Part shown: in pieces, positions 1 through 8,580 of the stretch | Layout of the letters: the number at the start of each line of letters is the position of its first letter | Numbering within the stretch: the stretch's first letter is position 1 | Source: Pseudobdellovibrio sp031428275 | Lineage (GTDB): Bacteria; Bdellovibrionota; Bdellovibrionia; Bdellovibrionales; Bdellovibrionaceae | Length of the DNA stretch: 64,000 nt | NCBI GenBank assembly: GCA_031428275.1 | Contig: JANPPC010000008.1 | Coordinates: 62,001-126,000 of the forward strand | Direction of reading: 5' to 3' | Made by a program: the position numbers and the translations under genes | Notes under the pieces: model-generated | What the model saw: only the letters and a program-made list of their open reading frames with translations | What the model was told of the DNA's origin: nothing | The model's database searches: none

Positions 1-245
1 AAGAACGCGAATTAGTTACCAAACGTAATGATGCGATCAGCGAGTACTTAAAAGATAACGCCAAAGAAGCCGACATTAAATTACATAGCATGGCTGAGCG
101 CCCAGGAATGCTGAAAAATATTTTAAATACCACGGATAGTCGCTTAAAGAAATCTTTAGAAGTCGCCGGAGTTCCCAATACAGACACGTCGATTAAAAAC
201 CCTAGCAAGGCGTCGCATTCGATTATTATCGTCGAAATTAAGTAA
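1..245 (+). CDS. C-terminal fragment of an unidentified protein
   Basis: An open frame enters from the left edge (codons in phase with position 3) and ends at TAA 243-245, leaving about 80 residues. The visible part has 'LVTKRNDAISEYLKDNAKEA' near its start and ends in 'SIIIVEIK'. An alternating helix followed by a closing beta strand is faintly like the end of an OmpA/MotB-type peptidoglycan-binding domain, but the match is too weak to name. It converges on the gene at 270-1166. No terminator hairpin is visible in the 24 bases between them. Real coding is likely because the frame stays open with ordinary codon use; the function is unknown. Confidence 0.55.
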   Translation, partial: ERELVTKRNDAISEYLKDNAKEADIKLHSMAERPGMLKNILNTTDSRLKKSLEVAGVPNTDTSIKNPSKASHSIIIVEIK

Positions 246-269
246 ATATTGATCTGGGTTAAAACTTAT

Positions 270-1166
270 TTATCGAGGTGCTATTTCAGAAACTGCGATC
301 GCTGCAATGCGATTTAAGTAAGATTGTACCTCTTTATTGTTTTCAATGATGGCCATGAAATCAAATTTTAGCAGGTCGCCTTTCGTCATTTTTAATCCGT
401 GAAGGCGCATATAGAAGCTTGTCGTTTTGTATTTAAATCTTTCATCTAGGGTGAAACAAATTTGTGACAAATGTTTTAATTTTTTATTATTAGAAATCTC
501 AATATCGGCTAATTTAAATATACGGCTGATTTCGACTTCTAATAATTTATCATACAGAAAATTAGAATGTAAATAATTGAGCATTATAAAAAGAAATAAA
601 CGCTGAGCCCCAACTTCTTGCAAAGCATTTTTTATATGTGCACGCTGATCGAATAAACTTGTATAAGAATTTATTTCGTAAAAAATCTGATGCCCGGTTT
701 CAACCGCATCAATCACTCCTAAAAGTTCGCAAGTATTCGCATAAGATTCTTCAAGCAACATCTGTAGCACCTGTGACTTTTGCGAAGCCGTATCTGATAA
801 GCTAGCTTCAGACCGGGCTACGGCATGGCAAGACTCGTGAAACAAAAAATTTCTTTTTAAATTATCGACGATATCGTCCCAGTCTGTAACAGCGGGATAC
901 TTACTTTCTAAACTTTGCAAAACACTTACATTGTCGCTGTAAGGAACGCACTTACTGGTTAATATATTTTCAAGCTGACTCAGTGGTAACGATAAGTAAA
1001 AGTCATTACGTTCAGTGCTGAAGCGATACGAGTTTAAAATATTATGTTTTCGAATATTTGAAAAAATACGGTTATTTTGACAAAGAAAACCATCACCGAA
1101 ATTATCGGCTAAACTGTTGGCTGCCGCAGCAGCCGAATGCAATTGAAGTAACTTCGCAATCTTCAT
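270..1166 (-). CDS. Hypothetical protein with an HExxH motif
   Basis: 298 residues. 'FLFHESCHAVARSEA' contains HESCH (H110, E111, H114), a perfect HExxH zinc-metallopeptidase motif. About 25 residues later 'LLEESYANTCELL' offers acidic residues that could supply a third ligand, as in gluzincins. I see no signal peptide; the N-terminus is 'MKIAKLLQLHSAAAAANSL', so it is probably cytoplasmic. It sits downstream of the murI-like gene on the same strand, about 120 bases away. HExxH can occur by chance, so protease activity is an inference. The upstream sequence has no clear ribosome binding site but is rich in TATATT-like runs. Confidence 0.6.
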   Translation of the reverse strand: MKIAKLLQLHSAAAAANSLADNFGDGFLCQNNRIFSNIRKHNILNSYRFSTERNDFYLSLPLSQLENILTSKCVPYSDNVSVLQSLESKYPAVTDWDDIVDNLKRNFLFHESCHAVARSEASLSDTASQKSQVLQMLLEESYANTCELLGVIDAVETGHQIFYEINSYTSLFDQRAHIKNALQEVGAQRLFLFIMLNYLHSNFLYDKLLEVEISRIFKLADIEISNNKKLKHLSQICFTLDERFKYKTTSFYMRLHGLKMTKGDLLKFDFMAIIENNKEVQSYLNRIAAIAVSEIAPR

Positions 1167-1288
1167 CGCTAAAATATAACAAAGAAAATATAAGACGTCA
1201 GCAGGCCATGCGGGCCATTAGCCATTTTTACAACATCCGTAAATAGCATAAAATAGACGCTGTTCGGTGTTTCGAATACTATATGTAG

Positions 1289-2071
1289 TTAAAGTATTAT
1301 CTTCTGAACTACGCCGATCTTTACGCCGAAAGCCTTTTTGGCGCCAGATCGCATAGCAGAAATCGAACCGGTTGTGTAAAAAATCACTGAACCACGTCGA
1401 GCTGAATTGGCCGCTGCCGAGCGCTGACTGTCGAAATGAAATTCACGAGCTAGCTGATTTACAATTTCGCTAGCTGGGTCTAACAATAGGGCGTTTGGTA
1501 ACAAGGCTTGAACTTGTGATGCGATGGCAGGGTAATGGGTACACGCCAATAGAACGACCGACGGTGAGAATTTCAGATTCGACAGCACTTTTCGTAAACT
1601 TTGCTTTAAAGCAAGCGAGCTTATGTCACCTTTTTCAATAAAAGCCGACCAAGGTTGTGCAACCTTTGCCTCTATGGTGATACGCGACTTTAAAAATTCA
1701 TTCTGAAAATATTTAGATTCAATTGTGCGTTTACCGCCTAAGATCAAACAGCGACGCAACTTTGAACTACGAATTAACTTTGCTCCGCTATCTAACATAC
1801 CCGACAAATTTAAATCCCTATTCGCTAAACGAAGCTGTTCCAGTACTGTGCTGGCGGCATTACAAGCGATCACAATATCAAATACCCCACGCTGACGAAA
1901 AAATTCACAAGCTTTATTAAGTCTTAAGACTAATTTAGCTGCTGACATTTTTCCGTAAGGAACCGCGCCTGCATCAGATAGATAAATGATATCTATCTTC
2001 GGAAGATTTGACTTTAGCTTTCGGTAAACGCTTAGCCCGCCAATGCCCCAATCGATTAAGCCAATTGTCAC
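1289..2071 (-). CDS. murI: Aspartate/glutamate racemase family protein (MurI-like)
   Basis: 260 residues with the hallmarks of cofactor-independent Asp/Glu racemases: N-terminal 'IGLIDWGIGGLSV', 'PYG' near residue 39, first catalytic-Cys motif 'IACNAAST' (C70) and second 'LLACTHYP' (C177). Glutamate racemase makes D-glutamate for peptidoglycan in the cytoplasm. One point is unusual: the canonical N-terminal D-S-G is D-W-G here, so the serine that normally contacts substrate carboxylate is a tryptophan. This may be a paralogue with altered substrate rather than the essential MurI. Its ATG overlaps the stop of the upstream methyltransferase gene by 4 bases (translational coupling). Confidence 0.8.
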   Translation of the reverse strand: MTIGLIDWGIGGLSVYRKLKSNLPKIDIIYLSDAGAVPYGKMSAAKLVLRLNKACEFFRQRGVFDIVIACNAASTVLEQLRLANRDLNLSGMLDSGAKLIRSSKLRRCLILGGKRTIESKYFQNEFLKSRITIEAKVAQPWSAFIEKGDISSLALKQSLRKVLSNLKFSPSVVLLACTHYPAIASQVQALLPNALLLDPASEIVNQLAREFHFDSQRSAAANSARRGSVIFYTTGSISAMRSGAKKAFGVKIGVVQKIIL

Positions 2072-3423
2072 GGAAAGCTCGTTTTCTTAACTTGCTTGAA
2101 ATACACTGGCCCTGAATTAAAAGTAATGATTCGCGAATTCCAAGCGATGTTTATGCATTCTTGTTTTGAATCAGGAAATCGACTTTGTAAATACCATTTG
2201 TATTCATGCTCAGCTCTAATCGGATTGTATTTTAACATTTGTTGCCAGGCCACGGTTGATACCATTTTACTTAGCGCCTTATAATAGCTTGGCTGCTGTA
2301 AGCGCTGAAAGTAATTCTTCAATTTTGAAATCAATAAACGCGGAATTTCATAAAAACGAATTGGTGCCGCTACCATATCTAAAATTAATATCTGCCCACC
2401 CGGCTTCAACACGCGTAGAATTTCGTGAATCATTGGGTCCCAATCTAAGTAACGAAACGATAAAACTGAAATCACGGTATCAAACTGGTTATCGTCAAAA
2501 GGCAGTATGGGCCCGCTGATCTGATTAAACTCGATATTTTTTAACCCGGTCATTGCTGCCTTACTTTCGGCCATCTTCAACATTCCGGCCGACGCATCGA
2601 CGCCATTAGCTCGAACTAACTTAGGCGCGATCTGTCTTAGAAAAGCTGCGTTGCCGCAACCAATATCTAGTAAGCTTTTTGTTTTATCGAAATCAACGTT
2701 TTGATTTAACCAGCGCCATTCATCTTTACGAACCGAAAGATCTTGAAAAGTCTCTTCATATAATTCAGAAACAAAATCATAAGAACGATCAATCTGACCA
2801 TCTTCAGGTTTGAATTCAACCATCGGGTATAACTTTACTTGGCCCAAATACTTTAATAGCGACGCCGACAGCCCATGCGATTTACGGCCCGCGCATGAAA
2901 CAATATACACATCACCCGCTTCAGATAAGTTTTTTTTCCATACAAATTTTTCGTTTGATAATGAAATCGTCGTATACCACCAATAGCCGTATACTTTTCG
3001 ATTAAAATGCGCAGCCAAAAACGGACACAACCATCGGGCCGTACGGCAAGCATGAAAAAACAACCGCGCGTCGGCAGAAAGTGGCCATTGCATTTGCTTC
3101 CATTCGAACGGACTAAATTGTTCGGGCCAGTCGGTGGTACCGAACATGACCCCGTAGACACCACTATGACCGATGAAATGAAATTCTTCGATTTCTAAAT
3201 TTATTTTTTTAATAGATTCGATCACATCTAAGAAAGCGGCCTTACTTTCGGTTGCAACCGCAATAATTTCTAATTGAGAAAATTGCATTTGCTTTTTCTT
3301 TTTTAAAGTTTCGGCGGCGGCTAGAAATTGCATTCCGCCCATGCGATACAATGTCGTGTAAGTAATGACAATGCATTTACCAGAAGTTAAGCCTGTCGCA
3401 GTCAACTGCTTGCCTAGGCCCAT
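2068..3423 (-). CDS. Caspase-fold-like N-terminal domain fused to a class I SAM methyltransferase
   Basis: The open frame reaches an ATG at 3474, but I prefer the ATG at 3423: it has an AAAGAG box just upstream and cuts the overlap with the preceding gene to 10 bases (451 residues). The C-terminal half is a methyltransferase of the Methyltransf_11 type: SAM-binding 'LLDIGCGNAAFL', 'GVDASAGML', 'PFDDNQFDTVISVLSF' and 'ILRVLKPGGQILILDM'. The N-terminal half has 'FHFIGHSGVYG' and, about 35 residues on, 'ARLFFHACRTARWL' then 'VYGYWW'. That His...Cys order and strand pattern resembles CHAT/caspase-like (clan CD) proteases. The protease-like reading is an inference; the methyltransferase fold is clear. 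Substrate unknown. Confidence 0.7.
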   Translation of the reverse strand: MGLGKQLTATGLTSGKCIVITYTTLYRMGGMQFLAAAETLKKKKQMQFSQLEIIAVATESKAAFLDVIESIKKINLEIEEFHFIGHSGVYGVMFGTTDWPEQFSPFEWKQMQWPLSADARLFFHACRTARWLCPFLAAHFNRKVYGYWWYTTISLSNEKFVWKKNLSEAGDVYIVSCAGRKSHGLSASLLKYLGQVKLYPMVEFKPEDGQIDRSYDFVSELYEETFQDLSVRKDEWRWLNQNVDFDKTKSLLDIGCGNAAFLRQIAPKLVRANGVDASAGMLKMAESKAAMTGLKNIEFNQISGPILPFDDNQFDTVISVLSFRYLDWDPMIHEILRVLKPGGQILILDMVAAPIRFYEIPRLLISKLKNYFQRLQQPSYYKALSKMVSTVAWQQMLKYNPIRAEHEYKWYLQSRFPDSKQECINIAWNSRIITFNSGPVYFKQVKKTSFP

Positions 3424-3986
3424 TTGACTCTTTTTAAAATTAATTTTGAATTTTCGGGAATCCATGCGCCACATTCGCCGGCAACCGTTAAAGTCTCTTT
3501 ATTTTTTAAATCCCAGACTTTCATATCATGAATAGCGGGGCTGTACAAATGAAGTGAAATCCCCTCAGCCACCGGGCAGCAAGAATGAATATCGCTTGAA
3601 ACAACCTTCGCCACTTGGCCTTCGCTAAAAAAATCACTTTCGCCAATTGGCACAAGTTGACCTTCTGAAAATGTAAAATGCTGTTCGGTAAAATCACCTT
3701 TCAAAAACCAAATGAGACCGCCCGAAAAACCGTGGTTATGCGGGCTAGCCGCCGAGGCAAAAGACCACTTCGCCAGCATCACTTCGATTTCAGGACTTTT
3801 GTATAGGATCTGTCGACCGTAGGGCTCGTTTTTTTTAACCGACGCACGCGCCAGCAAAGTCAAACGTTCAACACCTATTTCGTTCTGAGCAAGAATAGTC
3901 GGAAGAGTGTCAGGAGCTTTCAAAGACTCATTAAGAATTCTAAACCAATCGCAACGTAACAGATCTTGTAAAAGTAAATCTTCCAT
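3414..3986 (-). CDS. Cysteine dioxygenase family protein (cupin)
   Basis: 190 residues. 'SPHNHGFSGGLIWFLKGDF' supplies two His iron ligands (H83, H85) and 'SDIHSCCPVAEGISLHLYSP' the third (H134), the spacing of type I cysteine dioxygenase (3-His Fe centre). The 'SLHLYSP' box is characteristic of the family. Such enzymes oxidise cysteine, or a related thiol such as 3-mercaptopropionate, to the sulfinate in the cytoplasm. First gene of a three-gene minus-strand run with the methyltransferase and the MurI-like racemase. The exact thiol substrate cannot be read from sequence. Confidence 0.8.
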   Translation of the reverse strand: MEDLLLQDLLRCDWFRILNESLKAPDTLPTILAQNEIGVERLTLLARASVKKNEPYGRQILYKSPEIEVMLAKWSFASAASPHNHGFSGGLIWFLKGDFTEQHFTFSEGQLVPIGESDFFSEGQVAKVVSSDIHSCCPVAEGISLHLYSPAIHDMKVWDLKNKETLTVAGECGAWIPENSKLILKRVKWA

Positions 3987-4123
3987 CGAGTTAGACTAGC
4001 AACTAATCCGGTAGAATCAAAAAATAGCTGATTGCGTAAGCCTTTATTTTAATGAAGTTGAAAAAACTTCGTTGCTCTGCTTACATTAAATTTGAATAAA
4101 ATTACCTATAGAGGATCACTCAA

Positions 4124-4891
4124 ATGAATACTTTTAAAATAACAGTCGCAGCCATTTTGCTTACTGGTTTATGTGCGACTGCGGCGACAACGAAGTCTTC
4201 AAAAAAACAAGCGCGTACTGCTGCAAATATCGGTGGCTGTGTCGATTTAAACAAAGTATTTACTTTGAATGAAGATGTTTCGTTAGAAGAACTTCAAGCA
4301 TTACGTAATTCAATTTTTGCACAGCACGGATATAAATTTACAGATGCAGGCGTTGCTGCTGAAATGAAAACCCGCAACTGCTCACGCGAAGACGTTACTT
4401 ATGCCTATTCTAAATTAAGTGATATCGATAAAAAGAATATTAAAATGTTCAAAAGTCTTGAGGCTGAAAAGAAAGAGGCCCTAGCTTACGACTTTGATAA
4501 AAGTTGGGCTAAAGCATCTGCTAAAATACGCTCTGAAATGCTAGATAATCAGTATTGCCATGTCTTGACAGAAGAAATGGGCCAAGCCAGTGTACTTTTC
4601 TTTTCTAAAAAGAAGAACTCTGATGGCCAATTCATATTGTCGGGGTTGATTAACGCAAAAAAAGCTAAATACATAAATGAAGAAGGCGAAAAGAAAACAA
4701 TCGATTCAACGGGTATTGCGGGCCTTGATTCAACTTCAATTTCAACACTTGAAATGACAGCCAATGGCAGCTGGATGGTCGATGCACAAGGCAACATTAA
4801 AACTTCAATTAAACCATTAAAAGCATCTGCAGTTAAGATCTACGGAACTGATTACGCAAATTCGCGTATTTTAACTTGTGTACCTGAATAA
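4124..4891 (+). CDS. Secreted YARHG-domain protein
   Basis: 255 residues. A signal peptide is evident ('MNTFKITVAAILLTGLCATA' then a polar Lys-rich stretch). Residues about 53-110 read 'LEELQALRNSIFAQHGYKF' followed by a Cys and a 'LSDIDKKNIKMFKSLE' helix. This matches the YARHG domain, an extracellular domain whose consensus is LRN-x-I-x-A-x-HGY-x-F. The rest is not recognised. Start supported by AGAGGA about 10 bases upstream. The 3' end overlaps the next gene by 14 bases. Likely periplasmic or cell-surface; function unknown. Confidence 0.75.
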   Translation: MNTFKITVAAILLTGLCATAATTKSSKKQARTAANIGGCVDLNKVFTLNEDVSLEELQALRNSIFAQHGYKFTDAGVAAEMKTRNCSREDVTYAYSKLSDIDKKNIKMFKSLEAEKKEALAYDFDKSWAKASAKIRSEMLDNQYCHVLTEEMGQASVLFFSKKKNSDGQFILSGLINAKKAKYINEEGEKKTIDSTGIAGLDSTSISTLEMTANGSWMVDAQGNIKTSIKPLKASAVKIYGTDYANSRILTCVPE

Positions 4892-6296
4892 GAACCGTTT
4901 TCTTCGAAACGAAAATTTAGTTCTGTACTTAACGGCAGCGATCATCGCTGCCGTTTCTTTTTTTCGTTTACAAAATTATTCAGACCCGTCGGGTGGTGAC
5001 GGATACTTCTATTTGAAGCAAGCTGAAGTTCTGGCGAATAGCCTTAGGTTCTACCACGCAGACTATTCTTTTATATTTATTCCGCTAGCACTTCTGACAA
5101 AACTAACTGGTTCGTCGCTGCTAAGTTATCAAATTATAGAGTGCCTTAGCTTTTTTACGACGCTCAGTTGTGTCGGATTATTCATAAGTCGTGGGCTTTG
5201 CCGTTTTGAGAAATGTCGCCCGTATATTTTAGTCGCACTTCTAACGGCCTTTAGTTTTCAAACTCCGCTGCTGCGTCTAAACTTTGAATTTATTAAGAAT
5301 GGTTTTGCAATTGCATTAGTCTTGCTTGCCACAAATTTATTTTACGAAAGATGTCTAAAGTCAGCTTTGATTATTGCAATTATTGCGGCACTTTCGCACA
5401 AGACTGTAGCTCTAATCATAATTTTTTCTCTAGCGATATTTGTACTAACCTCACCGAAAATGAATAAAAAGTTAATCACTCTTGTGGCGCTTATCACGGG
5501 GGCAGTCGTTGCCTTTAACCCGCGCTTTTCTTCACATATTCAATACTTTATTAAGCAAATTAGAATCGAGCCCCTTCACTCTATCGTGAATTTGAATTCT
5601 CATCTAACGGGGCCCCATATTTTACTGATTATTTTTTGGTTAACTTTCTTTTTCACTCAAATAAGGCATTTTTACTCTGAACCAAAACAAAATAAAGTAA
5701 TCATTTTTAACTTAGTGTTTTTTTCGTTGGCTTCGTTACTTCCGCTCTTCGCCGGCGACAACTACGAAATTAAATGGCGTTTAATGATATTTAGTTTTTG
5801 TTTTTCATTCATTTTATTTAACTTAGCTTTAGCTAAACTAAAAAACAAAAAAACGCTCATTGCCGTTATCTTCGTTTCACTTATTTTTATGTCGTACGAA
5901 GTTAAGCATCAATCGGGCTTTCCGTGGATCATTTCGTACTCGAATCAAGTTCCCCAACTTATTTCTGTAAACCAGTTTGTCCGACCAGACGATCAACTAA
6001 TTACTCATCACGGGATGCAATTTTACATAGATTACAAGACCCCGATTCGTGCCAAATCATTGATAAATCTAAGTGATTTACCTAAATACCAAGTCGCTTA
6101 TCTGCCTGAATTTTTTATGCAGAACGATACTATTAACGATGCTCTACAGCAGCTTATGCTGACAAGATTAGGGAAGTCTTACGGATTGTTTTACTACGAA
6201 GATTTCCAAGATTTACAAAAGCAGTATCCCTATTTAGAACACTGGAAGAATTCTTATAAAGTACGACCTAATTTCGTGCAGAACTACGAAAAATAG
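4878..6296 (+). CDS. Polytopic membrane protein, possible GT-C type glycosyltransferase
   Basis: 472 residues starting at GTG 4878, overlapping the previous gene by 14 bases. About 9-11 hydrophobic helices are visible (for example around 'LYLTAAIIAAVSFF', 'ALIIAIIAALSH', 'LLIIFWLTFFF'). After the first helix comes 'DPSGGDGYFYLKQAEVLA', an acidic loop like the catalytic first loop of GT-C glycosyltransferases. A soluble tail of about 110 residues follows the last helix, as in PMT/ArnT-like enzymes. The family is a guess. An unusually long Phe/Leu-rich, A+T-rich gene for its neighbourhood. Confidence 0.6.
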   Translation: MYLNKNRFLRNENLVLYLTAAIIAAVSFFRLQNYSDPSGGDGYFYLKQAEVLANSLRFYHADYSFIFIPLALLTKLTGSSLLSYQIIECLSFFTTLSCVGLFISRGLCRFEKCRPYILVALLTAFSFQTPLLRLNFEFIKNGFAIALVLLATNLFYERCLKSALIIAIIAALSHKTVALIIIFSLAIFVLTSPKMNKKLITLVALITGAVVAFNPRFSSHIQYFIKQIRIEPLHSIVNLNSHLTGPHILLIIFWLTFFFTQIRHFYSEPKQNKVIIFNLVFFSLASLLPLFAGDNYEIKWRLMIFSFCFSFILFNLALAKLKNKKTLIAVIFVSLIFMSYEVKHQSGFPWIISYSNQVPQLISVNQFVRPDDQLITHHGMQFYIDYKTPIRAKSLINLSDLPKYQVAYLPEFFMQNDTINDALQQLMLTRLGKSYGLFYYEDFQDLQKQYPYLEHWKNSYKVRPNFVQNYEK

Positions 6297-6312
6297 TCAG
6301 TTAAGAGTTAAA

Positions 6313-7485
6313 CTAAATAGATTTTTTATAATTCAGAATTATTTGCGTCAGCGTTCCCGCGATCAGTGCCCAAAATGCTGCAGCAACACCTAGAATTGTA
6401 ACTCCCGAGGCCGCAACCGCAAAAGTGATAAAGGCCGCTTCTTTATGGTGTTCATAGGCCAGGGCTTTCTGTAGGGCTGACGAAATGGTAGTTAGAAGTG
6501 CCAAGCCTGCGATACTCATAATTAATTCTTTCGGAAAAGCTGCAAACACAGATGTCACGGCACCCGCAAATATACCGATAAAGATGTAAAGTAAACCAGA
6601 CACAACGCCAGAAAAATATCTTTTCTGAAAGTTCGGGTGCGCTTCGGGGCCCATACCAATCGCAGCTGTAATAGCCGCTAAGTTTATTGCAAAACCACCA
6701 AACGGAGACGTTAGCATGTTTATAAAACCTGTCCACGACATCAGCGGCGACACCGGGGTTTCATAGCCGTTAGCCCGCATCACCGTAAAGCCCGTTAGGT
6801 TTTGCGAGGCCATCGTTACGACAAATAAAGGCACACCCAAACTTAATAAAACTTTCCAAGAAAATTCAGGCATCACAAAGCGCCAGTTGGTCGCGACTAA
6901 GTGTACATTTTCGATATGTAAGCTTCCGATCGCGACAGCAGAAACGACGCCTACAACCAAAACAATCATCATCGTAAACCGCGGTAAAAAGCGTTTACCA
7001 ACGACATAACTTAAACACATTAACCCAACCATCATAGGTTGATTTTCAAATGCGATAAATGAATCTAAAGAAAAATGCAGTAGTACGCCTGCTAACAAAG
7101 CCGAAGCAATGGCAACAGGAATTCGATTCATAATTTTCGCAAAAAATCCGGTAACACCCGAAAGAAAAATTAAGAAAGCTGAAAATGTGAAAGCGCCAAT
7201 AACTTCATTAATTGATAACCCTGCCGTTCCGGACACAATCAGCGCTGCACCTGGGGTAGACCAAGCAATCAACACGGGGCTTTTATAATAGATCGATAGA
7301 CCTAGCGTCAAAATACCCATACCTATACACAATGAACCCAGCCATGAGCTAGCTTCACTAGCGGTAACACCGGCTGCTTGGGCCGCTTGAAATACGATGA
7401 CCGCAGAACTGGTCATTCCGACAAGTACGACAATCAAACCCGCTACGAATGCAGATACAGATGCATCATTTTTTAAATTTCTCAT
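6313..7485 (-). CDS. benE: Benzoate/H+ symporter family transporter (BenE-like)
   Basis: 390 residues, almost entirely hydrophobic with about 12 membrane spans. 'TPGAALIVSGTAGLSINEVIGAF' and 'SPFGGFAINLAAITAAI' are typical BenE/YdcO boxes, and the length matches the family. Such proteins are inner-membrane proton-coupled importers of benzoate or related compounds, though the substrate is unproven here. Its start overlaps the stop of the upstream HTH regulator gene by 4 bases, so the two are co-transcribed and coupled. No aromatic degradation genes are nearby, so the name describes family only. Confidence 0.85.
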   Translation of the reverse strand: MRNLKNDASVSAFVAGLIVVLVGMTSSAVIVFQAAQAAGVTASEASSWLGSLCIGMGILTLGLSIYYKSPVLIAWSTPGAALIVSGTAGLSINEVIGAFTFSAFLIFLSGVTGFFAKIMNRIPVAIASALLAGVLLHFSLDSFIAFENQPMMVGLMCLSYVVGKRFLPRFTMMIVLVVGVVSAVAIGSLHIENVHLVATNWRFVMPEFSWKVLLSLGVPLFVVTMASQNLTGFTVMRANGYETPVSPLMSWTGFINMLTSPFGGFAINLAAITAAIGMGPEAHPNFQKRYFSGVVSGLLYIFIGIFAGAVTSVFAAFPKELIMSIAGLALLTTISSALQKALAYEHHKEAAFITFAVAASGVTILGVAAAFWALIAGTLTQIILNYKKSI

Positions 7486-8225
7486 TTGCGCGTCTTTCTA
7501 GGCGGCAAAGCATTCATCAGCGGCGCAGGCCAACTACGCATCGCCATGATGATACCGTAATTTATAGCATTCGGATGTTTTCGATTTTCATCTGATTCGC
7601 TAACAAGCTTTTTAAAAATATCGATAAAGCGAACCTTCAACTTTTGCGGGTCACCCGGAATCAGATAAAGATTCAAAAAAGTAAAGTATTCGTCATCTTT
7701 TTGAAATTCAGTTTCAAGAAATTGAGTCTTAGCTACTTTTTCTAGATGACGGCCAATCGGTCCGTCTTTACGAAAGCGCAACCGCCCGATGTGATTTCTT
7801 TTAATACGATCTTGCGGATGCACTTCGATCAAACCCATTCTTTCAAGTTGTGCTTGAATGCGAATTGATTTTTCTTGCGTAATCGAATATTTTTTAGAAA
7901 TCTCACCAGCACCTTCTCCGTGCTGTAATAATAAAAAATAGTGAAGCGCTTCCGGATCTTTCGAAAGTTTAAGTTCTTGTTCTTTCGAAAGATAAAAAAG
8001 ATCTGCCGTTTTTTCAAAAGGTATCTGGCGGTAAAAATCAGCCGGAGCTAAATCCATCAGCTGGCAAGCCATTTCAATTCTAAGTAGAGAAATTTCTTTC
8101 GACGACATAATACGTTTTACACTCGAATGGGCCACGCCCCAAACTTCGGCTACGTCTTGGTAAGACAGCCCTCTCATTTTGAGATGGCTTTTTAAACTTT
8201 CAATAATGGTCTCGGAACTTTGCAT
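7482..8225 (-). CDS. Helix-turn-helix transcriptional regulator
   Basis: 247 residues. An N-terminal XRE/Cro-type HTH is visible at about 6-60: 'LKMRGLSYQDVAEVWGVAHSSVKRIMSSKEISL'. A second region, 'GAGEISKKYSITQEKSIRIQAQLERMGLIEV', looks like a winged helix. The C-terminal 100 residues are not recognised; the whole is of the type common in Bdellovibrio genomes. It is translationally coupled to the BenE-like gene. A 29-base perfect palindrome lies 31 bases upstream of its start (8256-8284) and is the obvious candidate operator for autoregulation. Confidence 0.75.
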   Translation of the reverse strand: MQSSETIIESLKSHLKMRGLSYQDVAEVWGVAHSSVKRIMSSKEISLLRIEMACQLMDLAPADFYRQIPFEKTADLFYLSKEQELKLSKDPEALHYFLLLQHGEGAGEISKKYSITQEKSIRIQAQLERMGLIEVHPQDRIKRNHIGRLRFRKDGPIGRHLEKVAKTQFLETEFQKDDEYFTFLNLYLIPGDPQKLKVRFIDIFKKLVSESDENRKHPNAINYGIIMAMRSWPAPLMNALPPRKTRK

Positions 8226-8255
8226 ATAAAACTAGACCCCCGCAAGCACCCTCAT

Positions 8256-8284
8256 TCAAAGGTATTAAATTTTAATACCTTTGA
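8256..8284. promoter_or_regulatory. Perfect palindrome, candidate operator
   Basis: Two 14-base arms around one central T: left arm begins TCAAAGGTATTAAA and the right arm is its exact complement. The half-site core TACCTTT recurs once more at 8299-8305. It lies between the divergent HTH regulator (start 8225) and the small gene at 8379, so it could control both. Binding by the adjacent regulator is inferred from position. Confidence 0.6.
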
Positions 8285-8378
8285 TATTAATAATCAGTAC
8301 CTTTAATCACACGCTTTCTAATTAAAAAAATCAACCGATAATAAAGAAAGGCCGCATAGCAAGACCCGGAGGTCTATC

Positions 8379-8534
8379 ATGAAAAAGATGTTTAGTAAGA
8401 TTATGAAGCTAGCGAAATTTGAAACTTCAACCGATGCGAAGAATGAATTCTATTACCTAGAAGAAGAACGTATGTTGCACAAAAAAATAGAGCTTCTAAG
8501 ATTAGAAGCTCTACGTGTGGGACCCAAATTTTAG
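8379..8534 (+). CDS. Small protein of 51 residues, unknown
   Basis: ATG at 8379 is preceded by a strong GGAGGT box 5 bases upstream, and the frame runs to TAG 8532-8534. The product starts 'MKKMFSKIMKLAKFETS' and continues with a charged helix 'YYLEEERMLHKKIELLRLEA', amphipathic and coiled-coil-like. There is no signal peptide. It is divergent from the HTH regulator and shares the intergenic palindrome. The coding sequence contains an 11-base-pair perfect hairpin (8488-8513). I know no homologue; coding is supported by the ribosome binding site and codon pattern. Confidence 0.55.
   Translation: MKKMFSKIMKLAKFETSTDAKNEFYYLEEERMLHKKIELLRLEALRVGPKF
8488..8513 (+). repeat. Perfect hairpin inside the small gene
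   Basis: TAGAGCTTCTA pairs with TAGAAGCTCTA around a 4-base loop (AGAT). No T-run follows, so it is not a standard terminator. It may shape the mRNA or simply reflect the Glu/Leu/Arg codons of the helix it encodes. Confidence 0.5.
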
Positions 8535-8580
8535 TCGCGAAGCTGCCAACTTTACAGCTGGCAAAGCCGCCTTGATAAAA

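Noticed and set aside
3424..3474. Longer start of the methyltransferase fusion
   Set aside because: No ribosome binding site and a 61-base overlap with the dioxygenase-like gene.
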